Source of the DNA: Sulfurimonas sp. HSL3-2
GTDB taxonomy: Bacteria; Campylobacterota; Campylobacteria; Campylobacterales; Sulfurimonadaceae
DNA: 64,000 bases
Direction of reading: 5' to 3'
Assembly: GCF_039645965.1 (NCBI RefSeq)
Contig: NZ_CP147917.1
Coordinates: forward strand, 186,001 to 250,000
Of this stretch, positions 26,511 to 34,238 are shown one piece after another. Under the pieces are notes generated by a model that had not been told where the DNA came from, made no database searches, and was given only the letters and a program-made list of their open reading frames with translations. Every line of letters begins with the position of its first letter. Position 1 is the first letter of the stretch. The translations under genes were made by a program, and so were the position numbers.

Positions 26511-27094
26511 TATTCAGTAGGAAAATCTTTTTCTAATTGATCAAGTGCTTGTTTTGATTGGAATTGTTGCCATAAAGCATCTTCATTGTTATGAGAGCTT
26601 TTTACAATCTGTTTTTTGACCTCTTCGTTTACAGAGTTTTCAGGAGCACCTACTAGAACATATAGTGTACCGCTCTTAGGATTTTGCCATGATTCAAGTT
26701 GTTTTGTACCGTTTAACTTGATCTTTGCAAGTTGTTTTGAAACCTGAGTAGAAACGCTGTCAACTACTTCGCTATCGCCTACACCCGTACCGCGTACAAA
26801 GTTCTCGACTTTTGCTTTTACTTGTGTTTCGATCTGAAATGCCAGGTCGTTACGAGCCGCTGCCATTGCATTATTTCTTGTAAAGTTCATACCCGCTTTA
26901 CTTTGCGGAGCACTTCCAAGACCTACGATCGCACCTTCATAACTTTGAGGATTACAAGTCCATTTTGGAGCAAGTACACCATCTTGCTTACAACGGAAAT
27001 CACCTTCATCTTGTGCCGGTTGAGGTTTAGCACAACCTACAAATGTAGCCGCTACAACTGCTGCTATCGCTAATGTTTTAAAATTTTTAATCAT
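26510..27094 (-). CDS. LPP20-family lipoprotein (second of three)
   Basis: 194 residues. The lipobox is AATFVGCAKPQ, with Cys20. The mature part includes LAPKWTCNPQSYEGAIVGLG and NNAMAAARNDLAFQIETQVK, the strand-helix pattern characteristic of LPP20, then LYVLVGAPE. Two further cysteines, in FRCKQD and WTCNPQ, may form a disulfide. AGGAG precedes the ATG. LPP20 proteins are surface or vesicle-associated lipoproteins in Helicobacter; the molecular role is unknown. Confidence 0.82.
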   Translation of the reverse strand: MIKNFKTLAIAAVVAATFVGCAKPQPAQDEGDFRCKQDGVLAPKWTCNPQSYEGAIVGLGSAPQSKAGMNFTRNNAMAAARNDLAFQIETQVKAKVENFVRGTGVGDSEVVDSVSTQVSKQLAKIKLNGTKQLESWQNPKSGTLYVLVGAPENSVNEEVKKQIVKSSHNNEDALWQQFQSKQALDQLEKDFPTE

Positions 27095-27139
27095 GCATAA
27101 CTCCTGTTATTTTGTATTAATAATTATACATACCTTTTC

Positions 27140-28123
27140 TTACTTTTTATTTAATCCTAAAAAATCAAATATGCCGAAAGAACGTATTGTTTTCTCTACG
27201 CTTGATTCGGCTTGCAGTCTGGCATCGTTGTTACTTTTTCTTGATTTACCGATAAAGGTATGCATCTTTTCAGATATGATTTTTTTCTCTTTTGTCGCAA
27301 CGATGGTCTTGACTCCTAACGTCGTTTTATAAAACTGATAGTCCATCTTTTCATCTACCGTCGTCATTATAAAGATGTTATAACTGTTCTTTTTCTCAAG
27401 AGTTTTATTTACTAAAAGCGACTCATTGCTTAGTCCTCCTTCAATGTAGCGCACTAAACGTAATGAATTGAAATCACCTAAAACTCTAAGCGCCGTGGAG
27501 TCGTCGATCTTCTCTATCATCTCTTTCGTATTGTTGACAAAGGCAAAGTATTCGTTGGCATCATATCCAGTAGATACCGTTTGCAGTAAGGCTGCCAGTA
27601 CTGCGATCTCATCTAACTTGGATGTGACAGGTTTAAGCACAGCATACTGCTCGATCGGAGTTAAGGTGTCGATCGTCTCTAACTCTTTTTTCAGAGGCTC
27701 GTAGATGGCGTCAAGTTTCTTTTTCTCCTCTTGAAATATCATCTCTCTTGATACGGAGATAAGAATAAGCTGCTGTGAATGAAACTGTGCGCTGTTGATG
27801 GTCTTTATTCCGTGAAATACGATGCTGTTTACGACTTTCATAGATGTCTGCATCAAGTTTTTATACTCTAATTCGTTCTTTATTTCTAAGGGACTATTTG
27901 AAGATTTAAAGAGCTCCATCACTTTTGTATTTAGATCTCTGTTTATTGAAAGAACTGCGATATTACGGGCACTCTGCATCGTCTTAGAAGATGCCGTCGA
28001 ATAGATAAATGTAGTGTCCTTAGGCGGGTTTGTATACCATAACGGAGGTCTGTCCTCCATTTTTTTCAGGCCACAGCCTGTGATGACAAGGGCTAAAATA
28101 AGATAAATAAGAGTTTTAAACAT
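27140..28123 (-). CDS. LPP20-related lipoprotein (first of three)
   Basis: 327 residues. The lipobox is LALVITGCGLKK, with Cys17. The first ~110 residues show a diverged LPP20-like pattern (PPLWYTNPP, FIYSTASSKTMQSARNIAVL); the rest is helical and unrecognised. Its ATG overlaps the end of the upstream mscS gene by 8 bp, so the channel and lipoprotein are translationally linked. A 45-bp gap separates it from the second lipoprotein gene. Confidence 0.72.
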   Translation of the reverse strand: MFKTLIYLILALVITGCGLKKMEDRPPLWYTNPPKDTTFIYSTASSKTMQSARNIAVLSINRDLNTKVMELFKSSNSPLEIKNELEYKNLMQTSMKVVNSIVFHGIKTINSAQFHSQQLILISVSREMIFQEEKKKLDAIYEPLKKELETIDTLTPIEQYAVLKPVTSKLDEIAVLAALLQTVSTGYDANEYFAFVNNTKEMIEKIDDSTALRVLGDFNSLRLVRYIEGGLSNESLLVNKTLEKKNSYNIFIMTTVDEKMDYQFYKTTLGVKTIVATKEKKIISEKMHTFIGKSRKSNNDARLQAESSVEKTIRSFGIFDFLGLNKK

Positions 28124-29294
28124 TAGTATCCTTTGTAGTGTTTTTTTCGATATAGATAGATTGAGACGGGAATGCGAATGATGCCCCGTTGCTTTGTACT
28201 ATCCTCATAAACTCCAGGTTGATCTTTTCTCTGACATTCAGGTACTCTCCCCATACCGTAGTCTTTGTAAAGAAGTAGCAGAAAATATCTAGCGAACTGC
28301 TACTGTACTCCGTGAAGTTTACAAATATGGTTTTTTGATCGATGTCCGGATCGTTTTGCAGAAGTTCTCTCATCTCTTTTAAAATATTTTTCATCTGCTC
28401 CGGTGTAGTTGAGTATGTAAGTCCCAGTGTCATCTTGATGCGTCTTTTTGTCATAGCCGACCAGTTGGTGATAGGTGTATTTGCTACGACACCGTTTGGG
28501 ACACTGATAAGCGAGTCTTCAAAAGTCCTGACTTTGGTAGAACGCATCCCGATCTCCTCTATCGTTCCTTCTGCTTGCGGCGTTTGTATCCAGTCTCCGA
28601 CTTTAAAAGGGGTATCGGCAAATATCATCAATGCACCAAAGATATTTTTTGTCGTATCCTGTGCAGCGAGTGCTACTGCCATACCTACAAGCCCGAGTGA
28701 TGCGATAAGACCGTTTACATTGTATCCCCACAGATCAAGAAAAAAGATGATCGATACAACGGCGATGATAATCTTCACAAATTTCTTAGAAAGGTTCATA
28801 AAGTTGTAAAAGGACTGGTTATGACTTTTTTTAAGGAATACTCGTGAACCGCTGTACAAGAAATCGACGACTAAAAACAGGATCCATGCTATCAAAAATA
28901 TCTTTACGGAGTTGGAAAGACCTATTAAAAAGGTGTCGAACTCTTTGTTAAAACTCAAAGCAGATATGGAGATATTGAATCCGACCAGCAGAATGCTCCA
29001 TCTCAGAGGCTTGTGGATAGTGTTGAAAAACGGTGTGGAGACAGTCGACTGTATGCTGTTTGAGATCTTGTTAAGAATGTTTTGAATGAGTCTTGTTATC
29101 TGTTTTCTTAAAACAAAGAATATTGCAAATATAACTATTGAAAAGATCCATCTTGAAAGAGAGTTCCCTATGATCTCATAAGAGAAAAAGTCCACAACAC
29201 CACTGGGGAGAGTAAACCACTTTGAGAAGAGAAGTTCAAGCAAATGATAGAGCTCTTTTCCCAGTTTCATCGTATAAGTTGCATTATTGTCCAA
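28116..29294 (-). CDS. MscS-family mechanosensitive channel
   Basis: 392 residues. Several membrane helices precede the MscS pore helix and beta domain: NGLIASLGLVGMAVALAAQD, FADTPFKVGDWIQTP, GTIEEIGMRSTKVRTFEDSL and VPNGVVANTPITNWS. It is longer than E. coli MscS by extra N-terminal helices. The start is a TTG at 29294 after AAGGA; an in-frame ATG at 29270 is the alternative. It heads the lipoprotein operon, which suggests a shared envelope role; this is inference. Confidence 0.88.
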   Translation of the reverse strand: MDNNATYTMKLGKELYHLLELLFSKWFTLPSGVVDFFSYEIIGNSLSRWIFSIVIFAIFFVLRKQITRLIQNILNKISNSIQSTVSTPFFNTIHKPLRWSILLVGFNISISALSFNKEFDTFLIGLSNSVKIFLIAWILFLVVDFLYSGSRVFLKKSHNQSFYNFMNLSKKFVKIIIAVVSIIFFLDLWGYNVNGLIASLGLVGMAVALAAQDTTKNIFGALMIFADTPFKVGDWIQTPQAEGTIEEIGMRSTKVRTFEDSLISVPNGVVANTPITNWSAMTKRRIKMTLGLTYSTTPEQMKNILKEMRELLQNDPDIDQKTIFVNFTEYSSSSLDIFCYFFTKTTVWGEYLNVREKINLEFMRIVQSNGASFAFPSQSIYIEKNTTKDTNV

Positions 29295-29405
29295 ATCTAT
29301 TCCTTGGGGGCATTTTTAAAATTCTATCTATAAAATATTGAAAGCAAGCAAAATTACTTTTTTGTTTACCATAATTATATTATTTTAACTTATACTTTAA
29401 TGTGC

Positions 29406-29411
29406 TATGAT
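29406..29411 (+). promoter_or_regulatory. extended -10 box of doxX
   Basis: TGCTATGAT, an extended -10 element (TG-N-TATGAT), ends 21 nt before the ATG at 29433, with AAAAGGAG between. Confidence 0.45.
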
Positions 29412-29432
29412 GTCCGTAAAAAGGAGTTCGTT

Positions 29433-29873
29433 ATGAATCTGAAAGAGTGCTATGCCAAATTTGAAAATTTGGCGGATGGATTAAGATCATTGTCGCTTCT
29501 TGCAGCCAGATTAGTCTTAGCTTACGGTTTTTACGGGCCGGCTATGAGAAAATGGAGTGACATCGGTGCCATAGGTGACTGGTTCGCGTCACTAGGGATC
29601 CCTTTCCCTCAGCTAAATGCTTATATGGCGGCAACGACGGAGATAACGGGTGTAGTGCTTCTGACTCTTGGACTCTTTACCCGTATTATCTCTATCCCTT
29701 TGATAGTCGTTATGCTTGTCGCTATATTTACGGTTCATATAAACAACGGTTTTGAGTGCGGAAACAACGGTTTTGAGATACCGGTTTATTATATGCTGTT
29801 TTTAGTGATCTTTTTATCGCACGGAGCAGGGCGTTTTAGTCTGGATAATTATATTTTTGCTAAAAAAGATTGA
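29433..29873 (+). CDS. DoxX-family membrane protein
   Basis: 146 residues from the ATG at 29433 (AAAAGGAG upstream; an ATG-like frame to 29400 precedes that site). Four membrane helices with LLAARLVLAYGFYGPAMRKW, DWFASLGIPFPQLNAYM, EITGVVLLTLGLFTRI and the C-terminal LFLVIFLSHGAGRFSLD are typical of DoxX. Members are linked to thiol or sulfur redox and oxidative stress; the role here is unknown. A 20-bp inverted repeat lies within codons 8-14. Confidence 0.85.
   Translation: MNLKECYAKFENLADGLRSLSLLAARLVLAYGFYGPAMRKWSDIGAIGDWFASLGIPFPQLNAYMAATTEITGVVLLTLGLFTRIISIPLIVVMLVAIFTVHINNGFECGNNGFEIPVYYMLFLVIFLSHGAGRFSLDNYIFAKKD
29454..29473. repeat. 9-bp-arm inverted repeat inside the doxX start region
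   Basis: GCCAAATTT-GA-AAATTTGGC, perfect arms with a 2-nt centre, 21 bp into the doxX coding sequence. It could fold in the mRNA near the ribosome landing site or be a protein site; no further evidence. Confidence 0.5.
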
Positions 29874-29879
29874 TATAAT
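29874..29879 (+). promoter_or_regulatory. -10 box directly before the phosphoribosyltransferase start
   Basis: TATAAT ends 6 nt before the ATG at 29886 and overlaps nothing but the doxX stop region. No ribosome binding site intervenes, so a leaderless transcript is likely if this box is used. Confidence 0.45.
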
Positions 29880-29885
29880 GCTGCT

Positions 29886-30332
29886 ATGATTTACTATAGC
29901 TACGAAAATTTTAGAGACGATACATGTAAACTTATCGATGAGGTAAGAAGTTTTGACCCTGAGGTCATAGTTGCCGTTGCACGCGGCGGGTTGACACTCG
30001 CTCATGCGATGGCTGAAGGTCTTGACATAAGAGCGGTCGAGTCGATCCGTACGGAACTTTATGACAATGATGTAAAAAGAGACACTATCTGTATCTACGG
30101 TGAATGTAATCTTATGAATCATAAACGTGTCTTAGTCGTGGACGATATCGCCGACAGCGGTGATACACTTTATGCGATCATGGAAAAACTGCAGGGCGAT
30201 AACCCTGATGCGGAGTTTAAGACAGCTACGCTTTTTTATAAAAAGACATCTATCCATCAGCCGGATTTTACAGTAAACGAAGCTCCTGACTGGATAGACT
30301 TTTTTTGGGACAGGGATTTTAAGAAGGCTTAA
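29886..30332 (+). CDS. purine phosphoribosyltransferase (Gpt-like)
   Basis: 148 residues of the type I phosphoribosyltransferase fold. The PRPP-binding motif VLVVDDIADSGDTL (about residues 80-93) and the N-terminal VIVAVARGGLTLAHAMAEGL are clear. The tail DWIDFFWDRDF resembles the tryptophan-containing end of xanthine-guanine phosphoribosyltransferases, so salvage of xanthine, guanine or hypoxanthine is the best guess. It overlaps the convergent djlA-like gene by 4 bp. Confidence 0.8.
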   Translation: MIYYSYENFRDDTCKLIDEVRSFDPEVIVAVARGGLTLAHAMAEGLDIRAVESIRTELYDNDVKRDTICIYGECNLMNHKRVLVVDDIADSGDTLYAIMEKLQGDNPDAEFKTATLFYKKTSIHQPDFTVNEAPDWIDFFWDRDFKKA

Positions 30333-31081
30333 CTTTTAGCTTTTTTTATCATCTCATACGCAGAGTTTATCTCCTGCGTTTTAGCAGTCGCTTCTTTGAG
30401 GTAATTCTCATCTTTGCCTTGGGCTTTGATGATGTCGGGATGATACTCTCTAATTAACTTTCTGTAAGCTTTTTTGATCGTTTCCAAAGAGTCGTTTGGA
30501 CTTACGCCCAGTACTTTGTATGCATCATCGAGAGTCGCTTGCGGATGAGCATTTTTTATCATAGACTCAAACTGGTCAAATATATTGTGGTAGATGTTCG
30601 GGTCTATCTGCAACGCTTCAGCTATGGTGACCAGTATCTCTTCTTCTGATTTACTGACCTCTCCGTCGACAAAAGCAAGCTGGATCAAAAATCCCATCAT
30701 CTGGACTTGTTTGTTTTTATCTCTGTAGATCAGTTTTTGAAGCGTTTGAGCTAAAGTTTCGATGTTTCCTGTGATATCTTTTTGCTCATTAAAGATCTGC
30801 TTTAGGATATCTCTTGTCTTCTCAGGTTCAGGGAATACGCGTGACACATCGGTAAACATATTTCCCACAAGTTCCGCTTCAAGTGCATCGACTTTGCCGT
30901 CGGCTTTAGCGACCTTTGCGGTAAGTGAGACAAATACACCCAGTTCACTGCGCTCCAGTGCTTCTTTTGAGACTGAAAAGTTTTTAAACTGCTCTTCGTA
31001 GTTTGCGGTGTAGGTTTTGTATCCTTTTGATAAATACAAAAATATTCCGACGACTATAATTATTAATAAAATCGTACTCAA
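30329..31081 (-). CDS. DjlA-like membrane co-chaperone (TerB + J domain)
   Basis: 250 residues. An N-terminal membrane anchor (ILLIIIVVGIFLYLSKGY) is followed by a TerB/DjlA-type helical domain (residues ~45-165; KVAKADGKVDALEAELV and LAFVDGEVSKSEEEIL are repeat-like acidic motifs). A C-terminal J domain starts at DDAYKVLGVSPNDS with the HPD tripeptide in YHPDIIK. Its order (TM, TerB, J) is that of DjlA, which stimulates DnaK at the inner membrane. Confidence 0.88.
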   Translation of the reverse strand: MSTILLIIIVVGIFLYLSKGYKTYTANYEEQFKNFSVSKEALERSELGVFVSLTAKVAKADGKVDALEAELVGNMFTDVSRVFPEPEKTRDILKQIFNEQKDITGNIETLAQTLQKLIYRDKNKQVQMMGFLIQLAFVDGEVSKSEEEILVTIAEALQIDPNIYHNIFDQFESMIKNAHPQATLDDAYKVLGVSPNDSLETIKKAYRKLIREYHPDIIKAQGKDENYLKEATAKTQEINSAYEMIKKAKS

Positions 31082-31101
31082 TTAAACTCTCCTTATTTTT
31101 C

Positions 31102-31113
31102 TTTACATGTAAG
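31102..31113. repeat. dispersed palindrome, copy TTTACATGTAAG
   Basis: Core TTACATGTAA at 31103-31112 in the divergent gap between the djlA-like and EamA genes, followed by GGC as in the copies at 8546 and 24474. It sits upstream of both starts, so a regulatory rather than terminator role is possible here. Confidence 0.65.
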
Positions 31114-31143
31114 GCAATTATACGGAAATGAAGCTAACACAGA

Positions 31144-31149
31144 TATAAT
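31144..31149 (+). promoter_or_regulatory. -10 box directly before the EamA transporter start
   Basis: TATAAT ends 7 nt before the ATG at 31157, with no ribosome binding site between; predicts a leaderless transcript. Confidence 0.5.
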
Positions 31150-31156
31150 TTCGCTT

Positions 31157-32044
31157 ATGAAATTTGATATCAAGATCGATGAAGGCGTAAAATATATGCT
31201 CTTTGCATCATTACTGTTTGCCATCATGGGTGCGTTTGCGAAGCTTTCAAGCCAGCATATGAGTTCGCTTGAAGTCGTGTTCTTTAGAAACGTGTTCGGT
31301 GTGCTCATCGTCGGGTTTGCAGTGCTCAGATCCCCTATGAAACATGTTGGCGGAAAACCGCTTTTACTCTTTTTTAGAGGATTTATGGGTTTTACTGCAC
31401 TACTTGCGTTTTTTTACAATATCGCACATATCTCTTTAGGTGACGCAATGACCTTTTCAAAGACGTCACCGATCTTTACCGCTCTTTTTGCTTGGGCGTT
31501 TTTAAGTGAAAAACTCTCTTCAAAGGGGTGGATAGCCGTTTTTATAGGTTTTATAGGGATACTCTTCATCACTCAACCCAGCGGTCTTGGTTTTAGTAAA
31601 TATGATCTCTTAGGGATCTTCAGCGGAGTGGGTGCAGCATTGGCCTACACCTCGGTAAGAGAACTTAAAAAGTTTTACGATACGCGTGCTATAGTGCTCT
31701 CATTTATGGGTGTTGGCACTATAGGACCCGTAATCCTGTTACTTGTCTCGCCTTATGTCCATCTTCCCGAACTGGATTTTATGTTAGGCGAGTTTGTCAT
31801 GCCAAGCGGAGTCGTGTGGCTGTATGTCCTTGCTATGGGAATCTTGGCGACACTTGCGCAGGTCTATATGACAAAAGCATACGGTGCGAGTAAGGCGGGC
31901 ATCATCGGAGCGGTAAGCTATACGAACATCCCTTTTTCCATTTTAGTCGGACTGTTTTTAGGGGATTCTCTGCCAGGGATCATCACGACGGCAGGGATAG
32001 TCTTGATCATAACAGCGGGGATTTTAGTCGCAAAAGCGAAGTGA
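31157..32044 (+). CDS. EamA / DMT-family transporter
   Basis: 295 residues with about ten membrane helices in two EamA repeats (MLFASLLFAIMGAFAKLSSQ and later YDLLGIFSGVGAALAYTSVR). The first half has EVVFFRNVFGVLIVG, the second VAILATLAQ-like MGILATLAQVYMTKAYGASK. Substrate unknown; members export amino acids, metabolites or nucleotides. There is no ribosome binding site upstream and a -10 box lies at 31144. Confidence 0.88.
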   Translation: MKFDIKIDEGVKYMLFASLLFAIMGAFAKLSSQHMSSLEVVFFRNVFGVLIVGFAVLRSPMKHVGGKPLLLFFRGFMGFTALLAFFYNIAHISLGDAMTFSKTSPIFTALFAWAFLSEKLSSKGWIAVFIGFIGILFITQPSGLGFSKYDLLGIFSGVGAALAYTSVRELKKFYDTRAIVLSFMGVGTIGPVILLLVSPYVHLPELDFMLGEFVMPSGVVWLYVLAMGILATLAQVYMTKAYGASKAGIIGAVSYTNIPFSILVGLFLGDSLPGIITTAGIVLIITAGILVAKAK

Positions 32045-32049
32045 TTTAT

Positions 32050-32061
32050 CTTACATGTAAC
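32050..32061. repeat. dispersed palindrome, copy CTTACATGTAAC
   Basis: Core TTACATGTAA at 32051-32060, 6 bp after the EamA stop and 10 bp upstream of the kdsA -10 box, so it would cover the -35 region of that promoter. Confidence 0.65.
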
Positions 32062-32067
32062 TCATTA

Positions 32068-32076
32068 TGCTATAAT
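32068..32076 (+). promoter_or_regulatory. extended -10 promoter of the kdsA operon
   Basis: TGCTATAAT (extended -10) ends 26 nt before the kdsA ATG; AAAGG is the ribosome binding site. The TTACATGTAA palindrome replaces a normal -35 element just upstream. Confidence 0.6.
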
Positions 32077-32102
32077 CACTTACTTATTTTAAAGGCAAAT
32101 AT

Positions 32103-32894
32103 ATGAAATTATTGGCTGGGCCTTGTGTTATTGAAAGTGAAGAAAACATCTTCAAAATAGCGAAGGCGTTAGAGATCTATCAAAACGACCCGACTATCGA
32201 TTTTTATTTTAAATCCAGTTTTGATAAAGCGAACCGTACATCATTAGACAGCTTCCGCGGTCTTGGAATGGATGAGGGACTGCGTATTTTGGAAAAAGTC
32301 AAAAACGATTTTGGCTATAAAGTGGTCACGGATGTACATGAGTCCGCTCAGGTGCCTGCTGTGGCAGAGGTCGTGGATATGCTTCAGATACCTGCTTTTC
32401 TTTGTCGTCAGACGGATCTGCTTGTAGCGTGTGCAAAGACGGATAAAGAGGTAAATATCAAAAAAGGGCAGTTTATCAATCCTCCTGATATGAAATACTC
32501 TGTACTAAAAGTCCTAAAGACTCGCGGATGTGATGAGGTGAGCTATGAGAACTCGGTGAAACACGGAGTTTATCTGTGTGAGAGAGGAAGCTCTTTTGGA
32601 TACGGCAACATAGTCGTAGATATGAGAAGTCTTGTCATCATGAGAGAGTTCGCACCGACGATCTTTGATGCGACTCACTCAGTTCAAGCACCGGGTGCAT
32701 TAGGCGGCAAGACCGGCGGAGACAGTTCGATGGTCCCATACTTAGCAAGTGCGGCTGCGGCTGTAGGAGTCGACGGGTTCTTCTTTGAGACACACTTTGA
32801 CCCGAGCATAGCACTCAGCGACGGTCCAAATATGATAAAACTAGATGAGCTTGAAAAACTCGTTACTAAAATTAAAAAAATAAGGGAGATATAA
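32103..32894 (+). CDS. kdsA: 3-deoxy-8-phosphooctulonate (KDO-8-P) synthase
   Basis: 263 residues. KdsA condenses phosphoenolpyruvate with arabinose 5-phosphate for lipopolysaccharide KDO. Signatures: [69 protein letters not shown] and [13 protein letters not shown]. The Cys in AGPC suggests the metal-dependent subclass. First gene of a kdsA-ribH-nusB run with 4-bp and 1-bp junctions. Confidence 0.96.
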   Translation: MKLLAGPCVIESEENIFKIAKALEIYQNDPTIDFYFKSSFDKANRTSLDSFRGLGMDEGLRILEKVKNDFGYKVVTDVHESAQVPAVAEVVDMLQIPAFLCRQTDLLVACAKTDKEVNIKKGQFINPPDMKYSVLKVLKTRGCDEVSYENSVKHGVYLCERGSSFGYGNIVVDMRSLVIMREFAPTIFDATHSVQAPGALGGKTGGDSSMVPYLASAAAAVGVDGFFFETHFDPSIALSDGPNMIKLDELEKLVTKIKKIREI

Positions 32895-32898
32895 TAAG

Positions 32899-33366
32899 AT
32901 GAATTTAATCGAGGGAAAATTAAAAGTCACTAACGGCAAAAAGATCGCGATCGTAAGTACAAGATGGAATCACTTTATAGTCGATAGACTGGTAGAGGGA
33001 GCAAAAGACGCATTCGCACGTCACGGCGGAGACGAAGCTGATCTGACTCATGTACTTCTTCCTGGAGCATTCGAACTTCCGATGGTAGTCGACCAGCTTC
33101 TTGCAAGCGGAAAATATGACGCTATCTGTGCTCTTGGTGCAGTAATAAGAGGTTCTACTCCGCACTTTGATTATGTTGCTGCTGAAGCTACAAAAGGGAT
33201 CGCATCGATGAGCCTAAAATACCAAAAACCGGTATCTTTCGGACTTTTAACGACTGATACTATCGAGCAGGCGATCGAGCGTGCAGGAACAAAAGCGGGT
33301 AACAAAGGTTTTGAAGCTATGACAACTGTGATAGAGATGCTAGACCTGTATGAAGGGATCAAATAA
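32899..33366 (+). CDS. ribH: 6,7-dimethyl-8-ribityllumazine synthase
   Basis: 155 residues. Penultimate step of riboflavin synthesis. Motifs: [41 protein letters not shown] with the catalytic His, and [17 protein letters not shown]. The stop codon overlaps the nusB start by one base (TAATG at 33364-33368). Confidence 0.96.
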   Translation: MNLIEGKLKVTNGKKIAIVSTRWNHFIVDRLVEGAKDAFARHGGDEADLTHVLLPGAFELPMVVDQLLASGKYDAICALGAVIRGSTPHFDYVAAEATKGIASMSLKYQKPVSFGLLTTDTIEQAIERAGTKAGNKGFEAMTTVIEMLDLYEGIK

Positions 33367-33770
33367 TGGCTACTCGTCACCAGGCAAGAATGGCAGTTGT
33401 AAGTCTGCTTTATGCGTATGACCTTGGAAACGGGAACATCGCAGAGCATTCAGATGAGATACTAGAAGAGAAAAAGATACGTAACAAGCAACGTGACTTT
33501 GCCTTGACACTTTTTGACGGTGTTATGGAGAACTTAGAACGTGTAGACAGTGCGATCATTAAACATCTCAAAGATTGGGATTTTGAACGTTTAGGTTCAG
33601 TTGAACGTGCTACACTACGTCTTGGAGCTTACGAAATACTTTTTAGCGAACTGGATTCTGCAGTCGTAATCAATGAGGCTATCGAAGTCGCAAAAGCATT
33701 TGCAACTGAACAGTCGCCGAAATTCATCAACGGTGTCCTTGACGCTATATCTAAGGACAAAGAAGCTTAA
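33366..33770 (+). CDS. nusB: transcription antitermination factor NusB
   Basis: 134 residues. All-helical NusB with the start RHQARMAVVSLLYAYDL and the C-terminal ERATLRLGAYEIL ... VVINEAIEVAKAF ... FINGVLDAI. It binds boxA RNA with NusE (S10) in rRNA antitermination. ribH-nusB coupling is common across bacteria. Confidence 0.95.
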   Translation: MATRHQARMAVVSLLYAYDLGNGNIAEHSDEILEEKKIRNKQRDFALTLFDGVMENLERVDSAIIKHLKDWDFERLGSVERATLRLGAYEILFSELDSAVVINEAIEVAKAFATEQSPKFINGVLDAISKDKEA

Positions 33771-33794
33771 TCACTCAATAAAGGGATTATATTC

Positions 33795-34238
33795 ATGAAA
33801 AAGTTTATTCTTTTCACTGCTCTAAGCATCTCGCTTTTTGCCAGCGATATGATTGTAAAAAACAGTATCTGCGGTGTCGATGAGACAATAGATTCTATAA
33901 AAAGTATCGCCACTAGCAAAGGTATGCATGTATTTGCAGTCATAGATCATAGAGATAATGCAAAGAAGATAGGAATGAACTTAAACAGATCAAAGATGAT
34001 AATCTTTGGAAATCCCAAGCTGGGGACAGCATTAATGCAGCAGGATATCACTGCAGGACTTGATCTGCCCATACGTATTTTAGTGTTTAAGAACAGTGAC
34101 GGAGCCGTTAAAATGGCGTACCGAGACGGTACATGGCTTGCATCAAAGCATGCCATCGACGATCCGAGAATGGTGCAGAAGATGAATGATGCACTTGAAG
34201 ATATTACAAATAAAGCCGGACAATGCAAAAACGATTAA
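33795..34238 (+). CDS. exported DUF302-domain protein
   Basis: 147 residues. Signal peptide FILFTALSISLFASDM, then a DUF302 domain: VDETIDSIKSIATSKGMHVFA, IDHRDNAKKIGMNL, MIIFGNPKLGTALMQ and PIRILVFKNSDG. Function of DUF302 is unknown; members are often periplasmic and linked to sulfur or stress genes. AAGGGATT precedes the ATG. Its last 16 bases overlap mqnC. Confidence 0.85.
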   Translation: MKKFILFTALSISLFASDMIVKNSICGVDETIDSIKSIATSKGMHVFAVIDHRDNAKKIGMNLNRSKMIIFGNPKLGTALMQQDITAGLDLPIRILVFKNSDGAVKMAYRDGTWLASKHAIDDPRMVQKMNDALEDITNKAGQCKND

